Shown here piece by piece: positions 52,641 through 63,761 of a DNA stretch of 64,000 bases (within the stretch, counting starts at the first letter, position 1; each line of letters starts with the position of its first letter). The notes under the pieces were generated by a model. That model saw only the letters and a list, made by a program, of their open reading frames with translations. It made no database searches and was not told where the DNA came from. The stretch spans positions 1 through 64,000 of the forward strand of contig NZ_LKKO01000091.1 of NCBI RefSeq assembly GCF_001455965.1, given 5' to 3'. Position numbers and translations under genes: made by a program. The DNA comes from Methylobacterium sp. GXS13. Lineage in GTDB: Bacteria > Pseudomonadota > Alphaproteobacteria > Rhizobiales > Beijerinckiaceae.

Positions 52641-54018
52641 GGTAATTGCCGAGGAGGACGTTATCGAGGCGGGCGATCGCGTCCTCGACCAGCACGGCGG
52701 CCGAGAAGTAGCGGGTCACCAGGTGCGAGGCGATCGAGTGATCGTTTGTGCCCATGTAGCGCACCGACAGGCCGGGCTCGATCTCGCCGGTCACGCCCGA
52801 CTTCTGCAGGCCGACCACGCCCTGCTCGCCCTCGCCGACGCGCAGCAGCAGGATCGAGGTGGTCTCGGCGCCGGTGACCGGATCGATGTCGATCGGCAGC
52901 TTGTCGCTCGGCACCAGCGGGACGCCGCGCCAGGTGATGAACGGCGCGCCGAACAGATGGACGACGACCGGCGGCACGCCGCGGCGGGTGGCCTCACGGC
53001 CGAAAGCCGCGATGGCGCGCGGATGCGCGACGAAGAAGGCGGGCTTCTTCCAGACCAGGGTCAGCAGCTCGTCGAGATCGTCCGGGGTGGGCGGGCCGCC
53101 GCGGGTGGGGATGCGCTGGCGCGGGCCGACCTCGTTCAGGAGGCCGAACTGAGAGTTGTTGAGCAACTCCCACTCCTCGCGCTCCTTCACGGCGTCGACG
53201 GTGAGGCGGATCTGCTCGCGGAGCTGATCGATCTCGTTCGAGTAGAGGTCGGTCACCCGGGTATGGGTGTTGAGGATCGTCTGGATCGTCGACAGGTGAT
53301 ACTCGCGCGGATGCGATTCATAGTCGACGAAGGTGGTCGGCAGGCGCGGCTCGCCGGTATGAACCGCCAGCAGCTCGATGCCTTGCTCGCCATGGGAGCT
53401 GGTATGGCCCTTCAGCCGCTCCTGCTCGTCCCGGTACTGGGCGATCTTGGCGCGGATCTCGTCGTTCTCGAGGGCATCCGGATCGAGGGTCAGCAGGGTG
53501 ACGGCCGAGAGCGCCTTCACGGCCGGGGTGGGTGCACCCGCGCCGAGCAGGTCGGTGTCACCGAAATAGTCGCCCCGGGTGGCCAGGCCCTGCCGCAACC
53601 GTCCCTTGTAGGGGCCCGAGAAGGTCAGCTCGACCGTGCCGTCCGCCACCACGGTCAGGCTGCGGGTGCCGGCGCCCTCCTCATGGATGATCTTGCCGGC
53701 CTTGTGCCTGCTCTCGGTGAAGCGCTCCGCGATCTTCGTCAGCTCGGCATCGCCCAGGCGGCTGAACAGCGGCACGGCCCGCAGCGAGGCGGGACGGATC
53801 GCCCGGTCCTTGTGCTCGGTGACGAGGTCGACGCGGCCGGGGCGGGCCAGAACGACGGCGCGGCGGTTCACGCGGTAGACGCCGCCGGCAACGTCCACGA
53901 AGGGCAGGAGCCGCAGGAGCCAGCGCGGCGTGTTGGCCGCGTTCTGGACCGACGTGACGGTGGCTGTCGCAAGATTGCGTGCCGCCGTGGCGCTCACGCT
54001 CAGACCCGGTCCACTCAT
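52627..54018 (-). CDS. Family-2 encapsulin shell protein with cNMP-binding-like insert
   Basis: A 463-residue HK97-fold nanocompartment protein (SrpI-like). N-terminal part ~1-80 (NLATATVTSVQNAANTPRWL), then a Crp-type cyclic-nucleotide-binding-like domain (~81-205: VPLFSRLGDAELTKIAERF, FGDTDLL), then the conserved shell part (~210-463: YESHPREYHLSTIQTILNTH, TRVTDLYSNEIDQLREQIRL, KKPAFFVAHPRAIAAFGREA, SVRYMGTNDHSIASHLVTRY). The insert would place it in subfamily 2B as I recall the published scheme. Its phosphate cassette lacks the Arg that binds cAMP in Crp, so ligand binding is doubtful. AGAGGA precedes the ATG. The overlapping downstream gene is its likely cargo. Confidence 0.92.
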   Translation of the reverse strand: MSGPGLSVSATAARNLATATVTSVQNAANTPRWLLRLLPFVDVAGGVYRVNRRAVVLARPGRVDLVTEHKDRAIRPASLRAVPLFSRLGDAELTKIAERFTESRHKAGKIIHEEGAGTRSLTVVADGTVELTFSGPYKGRLRQGLATRGDYFGDTDLLGAGAPTPAVKALSAVTLLTLDPDALENDEIRAKIAQYRDEQERLKGHTSSHGEQGIELLAVHTGEPRLPTTFVDYESHPREYHLSTIQTILNTHTRVTDLYSNEIDQLREQIRLTVDAVKEREEWELLNNSQFGLLNEVGPRQRIPTRGGPPTPDDLDELLTLVWKKPAFFVAHPRAIAAFGREATRRGVPPVVVHLFGAPFITWRGVPLVPSDKLPIDIDPVTGAETTSILLLRVGEGEQGVVGLQKSGVTGEIEPGLSVRYMGTNDHSIASHLVTRYFSAAVLVEDAIARLDNVLLGNYHDYA

Positions 54019-54245
54019 CGTTCGTCCTCTTTCTTCTCAATGATGGGCGCGCCGCATCGGCCCGCGTCTTCGCGAGCTGCCACGCAGTCGATGCGGGCCG
54101 AGCGCAATATTAAATGGGTGCCGGCAGGATTAGATGACCGCGCCGCCCTGCATAAGATTCGATTTGTCGTGCAGTCCCATGGTCGTCCGCCGCCACGACA
54201 CTAACGCGACACTGTGATCGCCGCTTCCGCGATCCAGCAAAGCTA

Positions 54246-54274
54246 AGGTAATCTTTGATTCCTCACTCGGTCAA
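54246..54274 (-). promoter_or_regulatory. Sigma-70-type promoter of the encapsulin operon
   Basis: Read leftward: TTGACC (54274-54269), 17-base spacer, TTACCT (54251-54246), in the most AT-rich part of the gap and preceded by a T/A-rich stretch. The transcript would have a ~220-base leader. A 6-bp dyad AGAGAA-TTGCA-TTCTCT (54369-54385) lies ~100 bases upstream and may be an operator. The gap 54019-54448 has no other gene. Confidence 0.6.
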
Positions 54275-54448
54275 CGAAACAATTTTTCTTATTTATCTGT
54301 GTTTCAGGAAAAGCACCGCTGAGAAACGCGCTCACCCCAGGAAAAGATCAGCGCGATGTTTCATTCTGAGAGAATTGCATTCTCTATGGGCCGCAGATCC
54401 TCAAGGATCGGCGACAGACCTAACAGAGAAAAATTTTCCTTGCCGGGA

Positions 54449-55291
54449 TCAGATCCCGTCCCCGAAGCCGAAGGACTGGTCCATGGTCCGTGCGGGCTCC
54501 TCGCCGGCGGCAAGGCGCGAGACCACGCGGGCGGGCACGCCCGCCACGGTGGTGTGGGGTGGCACGTCGTGCAGCACCACGGCGGCGGCGGCGACCTTGG
54601 CGCCTTCGCCGACGCGGATGTTGCCGAGGACCTTGGCCCCGACGCTCAACAGGACCCCGCGCTCGACCTTCGGATGCCGGTCGCCACTCTCCTTGCCGTT
54701 GCCGCCCAGCGTCACCGACTGGAGGATCGACACGTCGTCGGCGACCACCGTGGTCTCGCCGATCACGACCCCGGTGGCATGGTCGATGAACACCCCCGAG
54801 CCGATCCGGGCAGCCGGGTGGATGTCGCAGCCGAACACCTCGGAGATGCGACTCTGGACATGCAGGCTCAGCGTCGCCCGGCCCTGGTGCCAGAGCCAAT
54901 GGGCGACCCGATAGGCCTCCAGTGCCGCCAAGCCCTTGTAGAACAGGAACGGATCGAGATAGCGGCGGCAGGTCGGGTCTCGCTCGCGGATGGCGATCAG
55001 GTCGCGGGCGGCATTCGCTCCGGCATGGGGATCCGCCTCGAAGGCGGAGAGGCAGAGATCGCGCATCGACAGACGCGCGAGGTCGCCGTCACCCAGACGG
55101 TGGGCGAGGCGGTACGCGAAGGCCTGGGCGAGGCTGCGCTGGTCCAGGATCGTCGCCTGGATGATCCCGGCATAGAGCGGCTCCTCGACCAGCACGGCCT
55201 CGGCCTCGGCGCGGAGTTCGGCCCACAGGTCGCCCTCGAGGGTGCCGCGGCCGGAGGTGCGTGGCGGCGGGATCGCGGCCGAAGCGGTCAC
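54449..55291 (-). CDS. cysE: Serine O-acetyltransferase
   Basis: A 280-residue hexapeptide acyltransferase making O-acetylserine, the acceptor of sulfide in cysteine synthesis. N-terminal helical domain (~20-150: LRAEAEAVLVEEPLYAGIIQ, SLAQAFAYRLAHRLGD), then left-handed beta-helix with FGCDIHPAARIGSGVFIDHA, GVVIGETTVVADDVSILQSV, TLGG, and GAKVLGNIRVGEGAKVAAAA. The catalytic His pair is in CDIHP and DHATG. The start is taken as GTG at 55291, since no ATG fits the frame before the domain. The C-tail lacks the usual Ile-terminal helix motif except the final GDGI, which could still dock to CysK. Confidence 0.88.
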   Translation of the reverse strand: MTASAAIPPPRTSGRGTLEGDLWAELRAEAEAVLVEEPLYAGIIQATILDQRSLAQAFAYRLAHRLGDGDLARLSMRDLCLSAFEADPHAGANAARDLIAIRERDPTCRRYLDPFLFYKGLAALEAYRVAHWLWHQGRATLSLHVQSRISEVFGCDIHPAARIGSGVFIDHATGVVIGETTVVADDVSILQSVTLGGNGKESGDRHPKVERGVLLSVGAKVLGNIRVGEGAKVAAAAVVLHDVPPHTTVAGVPARVVSRLAAGEEPARTMDQSFGFGDGI

Positions 55292-55319
55292 GTCCGGAGA
55301 GCCCGGATGATGCGCCGCA

Positions 55320-55511
55320 TCAAGGCACCAGCTCGAACAGGTCGGCCAGGTAGCGTTCGAGCGTCTCATGCCCTTCGAACTTCACGTCGACCGTGGCCGA
55401 GTGGTCGCTCTGCTGGTGGATGCCGACGATCCGCCCCCGCGCATGACGCCAGATCCCCAGGATCTCCGCGAGGTCGAGCCGCTGGAACACCACCTGATCA
55501 CCTTGCGCCAT
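55320..55511 (-). CDS. 63-residue unknown protein beside cysE
   Basis: A small acidic protein (MAQGDQVVFQRLDLAEILGI) with a beta-hairpin core (RGRIVGIHQQSDHSATVDVK) and a C-terminal helix (TLERYLADLFELV). It precedes cysE by 28 bases on the same strand, so they are likely co-transcribed. No family recognised; I do not assign a function. Together with cysE it may be part of the sulfur-compartment locus. Confidence 0.55.
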   Translation of the reverse strand: MAQGDQVVFQRLDLAEILGIWRHARGRIVGIHQQSDHSATVDVKFEGHETLERYLADLFELVP

Positions 55512-55819
55512 CGTCGCTGAACCTTTCGCGCTGTCGTCGTTGCGAGGGCCGATCCTGCCGACCCGATTCTGGTGTCCGAAGCGGGGCCGGCGAGGCACTG
55601 AGCCGTCCCGGGAATGCCCTTCCACCCGGCCCGCATGGGCAGAGAAGGTTTCGTTCGCGGATTGCCCCGGGAGGAGCATGATCTTCACTAAAGCACTGAA
55701 TTCTCTCGATAATTGACCGATCAACGGCGTTTGGCAAGGCTTGTTCCGCGAAAGCCCCAGCGCTAACCCGACAGCCTGGGACCGCGGGGGCGACCCCCGA
55801 TTCGCGACGCGAGACCGCC

Positions 55820-56233
55820 ATGAACCCCTATCTTCCACCCCTCGCGGGCGGCCTGCTGATCGGCCTGTCGGCCGCGATGCTCCTGTTGTTGAACGGCCGG
55901 ATCGCCGGGATCAGCGGCTTGGTCGCCGGACTCGGCCGGCCGGGAAGCGCGCGCTGGCTCGCCGACGCTGCCTTCGTACTCGGCCTGATCCTCGGGCCTC
56001 CGGCCTTCGCGCTGCTGGCCGGACACTGGCCCGAGATACGAATCGCCGCGGGCCTGCCCGCCCTGGCGTTCGCCGGCCTGCTGGTCGGCTTCGGCACCCG
56101 TCTCGGATCCGGCTGCACCTCCGGGCACGGAGTATGCGGGCTGGCCCGGCTGTCGCTGCGCTCGATCGCGGCGGTGCTGGTCTTCCTCGCCACCGGCATG
56201 CTGACGGTCGCGGCCCTGCGGGTGCTGGCGTGA
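55820..56233 (+). CDS. YeeE/YedE-family sulfur transporter, first half
   Basis: A 137-residue inner-membrane protein with four hydrophobic helices. It carries FGTRLGSGCTSGHGVCGLAR (~residues 95-114), the Cys-containing pore motif of YeeE/TsuA thiosulfate transporters. The second half of the transporter is encoded separately by the next gene, as in many proteobacteria. It is divergent from the cysE group, suggesting sulfur-compound import for cysteine synthesis. Confidence 0.85.
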   Translation: MNPYLPPLAGGLLIGLSAAMLLLLNGRIAGISGLVAGLGRPGSARWLADAAFVLGLILGPPAFALLAGHWPEIRIAAGLPALAFAGLLVGFGTRLGSGCTSGHGVCGLARLSLRSIAAVLVFLATGMLTVAALRVLA

Positions 56234-56727
56234 GCGCGGCCCTGCGCAGCCTGGCGGCCCTGGCGGCGGGCCTCATCTTCGGGCTCGGCCTGGCGCTCTC
56301 GGGCATGCTCGACCCGGCCCGGGTGCGGGGCTTCCTCGATGTGGCGGGCGCCTGGGATCTCAGCCTGGTCTTCGTCCTCGGCGGCGCCGTGACGGTATCT
56401 AGGCTCGGCTACCTTTTGAGCCGGCGCCTCCGCGGCCCGGTGCTGGATACCCGGTTCGACCTTCCGGCCCGGCACCGGATCGATGCGCCGCTGATCTTCG
56501 GCGCCGCCCTGTTCGGGATCGGCTGGGGCGTGTCGGGCTTCTGCCCCGGCCCTGCGGTAGCGGCGCTGTCGACGGCCGCGGCCCCGGTCCTGGTCTTCGT
56601 CGTCGCAATGCTGGTCGGCATGGCGCTCCACGGCCTGCTGCCGGCAGCGCCGATGGGACGCTCACGCAGCATCGGTACGGCCGGTGGATCCGGGAATCGC
56701 CGGGCGCGGGGATCGGCCTCGACGTGA
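56230..56727 (+). CDS. YeeE/YedE-family sulfur transporter, second half (DUF6691-like)
   Basis: A 165-residue membrane protein with four helices and the partner motif FGIGWGVSGFCPGPAVAALS. The GTG start overlaps the previous stop (GTGA at 56230), so both halves are made together. The last ~25 residues (RSRSIGTAGGSGNRRARGSA) are a non-conserved basic tail. Probably forms one pore with its neighbour. Confidence 0.83.
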   Translation: MSAALRSLAALAAGLIFGLGLALSGMLDPARVRGFLDVAGAWDLSLVFVLGGAVTVSRLGYLLSRRLRGPVLDTRFDLPARHRIDAPLIFGAALFGIGWGVSGFCPGPAVAALSTAAAPVLVFVVAMLVGMALHGLLPAAPMGRSRSIGTAGGSGNRRARGSAST

Positions 56728-56982
56728 CCATCAATCTTGACCGCAGCAGCGCCGGGGACGGAGACAAGACGCTCCAGCCCTGGCGGCGGCTTGTTGCAAG
56801 GGCGCGACGGAGGCCCGCGCTCGAAGCAGCGGCAGCCCTCGAAGCGAGCAAAGGCTATTTCGACCCTGGAAAGCCGATGCGATTAAGGATGAATGGGTAT
56901 AAGCAGCACAGCGCCTGATCTACCGCACCGTTTAACCACAACGGCCCGCGACCATGGCTGAATGTATTGGTTCACGGAAAGA

Positions 56983-57059
56983 TGGCGCGCCCGAAAGGAT
57001 TCGAACCTCTGACCCCCAGATTCGTAGTCTGGTGCTCTATCCAGCTGAGCTACGGGCGC
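56983..57059 (-). tRNA. tRNA-Arg (ACG)
   Basis: 77-nt cloverleaf with encoded CCA on the minus strand. Acceptor GCGCCCG/CGGGCGC, anticodon loop CTACGAA (anticodon ACG, read as inosine), T-loop TTCGAAT. The gap 56728-56982 before it holds no supported gene. Confidence 0.96.
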
Positions 57060-57161
57060 CTGTCACGGCGGCGGGGTCTTGGCCCGCCGGTGTGAAGGGG
57101 CTTCTAGAGGCTCGGATCGGGCTTGGCAAGACCGATTGTGCCGAACCTGCAGCCGCGGGCG

Positions 57162-57923
57162 CTACGGGGTCCGGGCGCTCGCCCGCACCTGCTCCTCGGC
57201 GGCGCGGATCGCGTCCGGCGTGCCGACATGGAGCCATTGGCCGTCGAGGCGCATGCCCGAGAGTCGGTCGGTCGCGATCGCCCGGTCGAACAGCAGGTTG
57301 AGCGAGAAGGCGCCGTCCGGCGTGTCGGCGAAGAGGCTCGGGTTCAGGATCGCCACGCCCGCGTAGATGAACGGGGCGACCGTGCGCTCGCCGCGGCGTT
57401 CCAGGCGGCCGTCCGCGTCCATGACAAAATCCCCCGCGCCGTCGTAACCGAGGCTGGTGGCGGTGGGCGCGACGAGCAGCAGGGCGTCCATGCGCTCCGG
57501 ATCCCAGGCGTCGATCAGCCGGCGGAGATTGGGAGTCGGGCCTTCGAGCCAGAACGAATCCGAGTTCAGCACCACGAACGGCGCGTGGCCGAGGAGCGGC
57601 AGCGCCTTGCGGATGCCGCCTCCGGTCTCCAGGAGGGCTGCGCGCTCGTCCGAGACCTGGATGGCGGGCCCGCTCGTCCGGCGGGCGAGGTGCCCCTCGA
57701 TCAGGTCGGGCAGGTAGTGGACGTTGACGATCGCGGTCTCGATCCCAGCCTCCGCGGCCCGGTCGAGGGCGTGGTCGAGGAGCGCCTTGCCGGCCACCTC
57801 CACCAGGGGCTTCGGCACCGTGGCGGTCACCGGCCGCATGCGCTTGCCCAGGCCCGCGGCCAGCACGAACGCACGGGTGACGGCGGGGGCGGGCTCGCGC
57901 ATGCGGGGATCCGAATCAAGCAT
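57162..57923 (-). CDS. murU: MurNAc-1-phosphate uridylyltransferase (MurU)
   Basis: A 253-residue sugar-phosphate nucleotidyltransferase: AFVLAAGLGKRMRPVTATVP (signature with catalytic Arg/Lys), PKPLVEVAGKALLDHALD, LLETGGGIRKALPLLG and FVVLNSDSFW (metal Asp). MurU makes UDP-MurNAc from MurNAc-1-phosphate, recycling cell-wall sugar past fosfomycin-sensitive MurA. It follows the TsaE-AmgK fusion, whose kinase half supplies MurNAc-1-phosphate, which supports MurU over a generic transferase. A start at 57902 is also possible. Confidence 0.87.
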   Translation of the reverse strand: MLDSDPRMREPAPAVTRAFVLAAGLGKRMRPVTATVPKPLVEVAGKALLDHALDRAAEAGIETAIVNVHYLPDLIEGHLARRTSGPAIQVSDERAALLETGGGIRKALPLLGHAPFVVLNSDSFWLEGPTPNLRRLIDAWDPERMDALLLVAPTATSLGYDGAGDFVMDADGRLERRGERTVAPFIYAGVAILNPSLFADTPDGAFSLNLLFDRAIATDRLSGMRLDGQWLHVGTPDAIRAAEEQVRASARTP

Positions 57924-57985
57924 TGCAAGTCATGGTTTCAAAAGGTCTCCGACCTTTTGCGGGTGCAGGGTGGAGCCCTGCGAAC

Positions 57986-59536
57986 TTAGGCCTCCTCCCC
58001 GGAGGCGACCAAGCCCGGCAGATGCGCCGCGTGCCAGGCCCGCAGCTCGGCCAGCGCCGGATGGGCCAGGTTGCGGGCGAGATAGCCCTCAATCCGCGGC
58101 AGGTGGGCGAGGTAGCCGGGCTTGCCGTCGCGCCGGTCGAGCCGGGCGAAGATCCCCAGGATCTTGGTGGCGCGCTGGGCGGCCAGCAGGGCGTAGGCGG
58201 TGGCGAAGGCGCCGACATCGAAGGCCGGGTCCCGGCTGCGGCGCTCGCGGGCGTAGAGCCCGAGCAGACGCAGCTCGAACTCGGCGCTGGTATCGACCCT
58301 GGCATCCTGCAGCAGCGAGGCGACGTCGTAGGCCGGGTGGCCCATCACGGCGTCCTGGAAATCGATCAGCCCGACCCGCTCCAGCCCGTCGCGCTCGGGC
58401 AGCCAGATCAGGTTCGGCGAGTGGTAGTCGCGCAGGGTCCAGGTGGCGCGGTCGGGAATCGCATTCCGTAGGGCCGTGCGCCACAGGGCCACGAACTCGG
58501 CCCGGTCCGCCTCGGAGAGCGCGACGTTCCGGATCGCCGGAACGTACCATTCGGGCATCAGCTCCGCCTCGAACAGCAAAGCCGCCTCATCGTAGCTCGG
58601 CAGGACATGCTCGATACCGTCCGCCACCGGCAGCACCGCCGCCGCCGGGGTCGCGTGGAGCTTGGCAAGGAGGCGCACCGCCTCGGTATAGCGCTCGGGC
58701 CGGGGGCTGCCGCCCTCGACCACGGGCTCCTGGCCCAGATCCTCAAGGATCAGCAGGCCCTCGGCGAGATCCTCGCCGTAGATCTTCGGCGCCGAGAAGC
58801 CCAGCGCCCGCAGGCCGCGGTCGAGGGCGACGAAGGCGTGGACGCTCTCGGCCAGGTGCACGATCGCGCTGTAGGGTTTTCCGTCGCGCACCGCCGGGCC
58901 ATCGGGCCGGGGCGGGGCGATCATCAGCACGGCGGTGGTGCCGTCGGGCTTGGTCAGGCGCTCGTAGGCCCGGGAGGAGGCGTCGCCCTGCATCAGGGTG
59001 CGCTCGGCGATGTCCCAGCCGCTGCGGTCGAGGAGGCGGCGCACCGCCCGGGCCCGGTCGAGCCGGGCGCGCATGCCGCCGGTGCCGTCGATCCGGGCAA
59101 GGCGCGCCTCGGCACCGAACTCGGCGCGCAGGGACAGGTCGATGGTGAGCACCGGGCCGTCGCGGGGCGGCATCCGGTCGGGCCACTCGACGAGGGTGAT
59201 GGCGTCCTCGGCCATCTCCTCGAAGCCGAGCTCGACCAGTTCGTCGGGATCGCGCAGGCGGTAGAGGTCGGCGTGGACGATCGTCCGGCCGTCGCGGGCC
59301 GTGTAGGGCTGGATCAGCGTGAAGGTCGGGCTCGGCACCTCCAGGCGCGGATCGCCGGCGAGCTCGCGGATCACCGCCCGCGCCAGGGTGGTCTTGCCGC
59401 CGCCGAGGCCGCCCGACAGCGCGACGACGTCGCCGGGGAGCAGGAATTCGGACAGGAACAGGCCGAGATCCTCCGTGGCCGTTTCCTCCGGCAGCACGAA
59501 TTCCCAGGGGGCCGGCGGCGCGGAGGCGCCCGCCAT
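57986..59536 (-). CDS. TsaE-AmgK fusion: tRNA t6A ATPase plus anomeric MurNAc/GlcNAc kinase
   Basis: A 516-residue two-domain protein. Residues ~1-160 are TsaE, the ATPase of the threonylcarbamoyl-adenosine tRNA modification: Walker A SGGLGGGKTTLARAVIREL, SPTFTLIQPY, HADLYRL, TLVEWPDRMP. Residues ~175-516 are an aminoglycoside-phosphotransferase-fold kinase like AmgK (MQGDASSRAYERL, LILEDLG, catalytic LRDYHSPNLIWLP, metal IDFQDAVMGHPAYD). The fusion is a known alphaproteobacterial arrangement. The ATG at 59536 (MAGASAPPAPWEF) is just before the TsaE domain. murU lies 62 bases downstream. Confidence 0.9.
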   Translation of the reverse strand: MAGASAPPAPWEFVLPEETATEDLGLFLSEFLLPGDVVALSGGLGGGKTTLARAVIRELAGDPRLEVPSPTFTLIQPYTARDGRTIVHADLYRLRDPDELVELGFEEMAEDAITLVEWPDRMPPRDGPVLTIDLSLRAEFGAEARLARIDGTGGMRARLDRARAVRRLLDRSGWDIAERTLMQGDASSRAYERLTKPDGTTAVLMIAPPRPDGPAVRDGKPYSAIVHLAESVHAFVALDRGLRALGFSAPKIYGEDLAEGLLILEDLGQEPVVEGGSPRPERYTEAVRLLAKLHATPAAAVLPVADGIEHVLPSYDEAALLFEAELMPEWYVPAIRNVALSEADRAEFVALWRTALRNAIPDRATWTLRDYHSPNLIWLPERDGLERVGLIDFQDAVMGHPAYDVASLLQDARVDTSAEFELRLLGLYARERRSRDPAFDVGAFATAYALLAAQRATKILGIFARLDRRDGKPGYLAHLPRIEGYLARNLAHPALAELRAWHAAHLPGLVASGEEA

Positions 59537-59936
59537 CTGTTCGTCCTGATCGTCGCCGCCCAAAATCCGCCTCCGAGACCCCAGGGCGCATGGTCCGAAA
59601 ATAGGCCGCGGATGCAAGCGTTTCCGGTCCGGGCGGCACGCTTCCCGCCGGTCCGGTGCATCGAAACCACGCTTCGCGGGCTCTTCGCAGGGTCGATGTC
59701 CCGCGCCTCACGATTTTGGGTTTCTGCGAAGAATTGGCTGGCGCATCCTTTGCTACTTCGCGGTTTCCGCGTGTTTCGGCCGAGCCGGGACCGCGATCCG
59801 CGTTCCGCACCCGGCGCCGACCGAATCCCCCTCGTCGGTCCCGGGCCGGGTGCGCACCCCGCCCGGGGTGGGGCGAGGCCGCGCTCCGTCCGCGGCCTCG
59901 CCCGAACCAGCCAGACACATGACCACGGAGCCGAGC

Positions 59937-60425
59937 ATGAAGCGCGCCGACCTGACCGAGAAGCTTCTCGACATCAAACGCGAGAAGGGCTGGAGCTGGG
60001 CCCATATCCACGAGGCGATCGGCGGCCTCTCGCCCTTCCTGATCACCGCGGCCTGCATGGGCCAGATGAAGTTGCCCAAGGCTCAGGCGCAGCGGGCGGC
60101 CGAACTGTTCGGCCTGAGCATCGCCGAGGAGCGGATGCTCAACGAGGCGCCGTACCGCGGCTCGATCCCGGCGATGCCGCCCACCGACCCGCTGATCTAC
60201 CGGTTCTACGAGCTGGTGATGGTCTACGGCACGACCTTCAAGGAGCTGATCCAGGAAGAGTTCGGCGACGGCATCATGTCGGCGATCGACTTCAACATGG
60301 AGATGGCCCGGGAGGCCAACAACAAGGGCGACCGGGTGAAGCTGACCATGTCGGGCAAGTTCCTGCCGTACAAATATTACGGCAACGACGACGACACGCC
60401 GGAATACGGCTTCAAGGAGGGGTGA
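59937..60425 (+). CDS. cynS: Cyanase (cyanate hydratase)
   Basis: A 162-residue enzyme turning cyanate and bicarbonate into ammonia and CO2, forming decamers. N-terminal helix-turn-helix-like half (KLLDIKREKGWSWAHIHEAI) and a C-terminal catalytic half with DPLIYRFYELVMVYGTTFKE and GIMSAIDFNMEMAREANNKG, holding the Arg, Glu and Ser of the active site. The ATG at 59937 has GGAG six bases upstream and gives the usual MKRADLTEKLLDIKREKG start; the in-frame ATG at 59919 has no ribosome site. An 8-bp inverted repeat CTTCGCAG/CTGCGAAG (59683-59731) upstream may be an operator. Confidence 0.95.
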   Translation: MKRADLTEKLLDIKREKGWSWAHIHEAIGGLSPFLITAACMGQMKLPKAQAQRAAELFGLSIAEERMLNEAPYRGSIPAMPPTDPLIYRFYELVMVYGTTFKELIQEEFGDGIMSAIDFNMEMAREANNKGDRVKLTMSGKFLPYKYYGNDDDTPEYGFKEG

Positions 60426-60442
60426 GCAGTTGAGCGGGGCTT

Positions 60443-60470
60443 CCCCTCCCCCCTCACCGCGGGGGGAGGG
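60443..60470. terminator. GC hairpin between convergent cynS and RND genes
   Basis: CCCTCCCCCC (60444-60453) pairs with GGGGGGAGGG (60461-60470). No T-run, so probably a bidirectional intergenic hairpin. Confidence 0.5.
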
Positions 60471-60494
60471 AGCCGAAGCGGACGCCGTGGCGCC

Positions 60495-63761
<3,267 letters not shown>

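Noticed and set aside
52627..54018. Shell gene as a plain Crp-type transcription regulator
   Set aside because: It has the cNMP-like domain but no helix-turn-helix, and residues 210-463 match encapsulin shells; the desulfurase partner also fits.
50430..54204. 815- and 545-codon plus-strand frames across the encapsulin operon
   Set aside because: Shadows of the desulfurase and shell genes, which have full family motifs and matching start signals.
56724..56918. 64-codon reading after the YeeE pair
   Set aside because: Starts inside the preceding gene's end, basic and low in conserved pattern; likely chance.
58607..60433. 608-codon frame over tsaE-amgK and into cynS
   Set aside because: Antisense to the well-supported fusion gene and out of frame with cynS; composition is unlike a protein.
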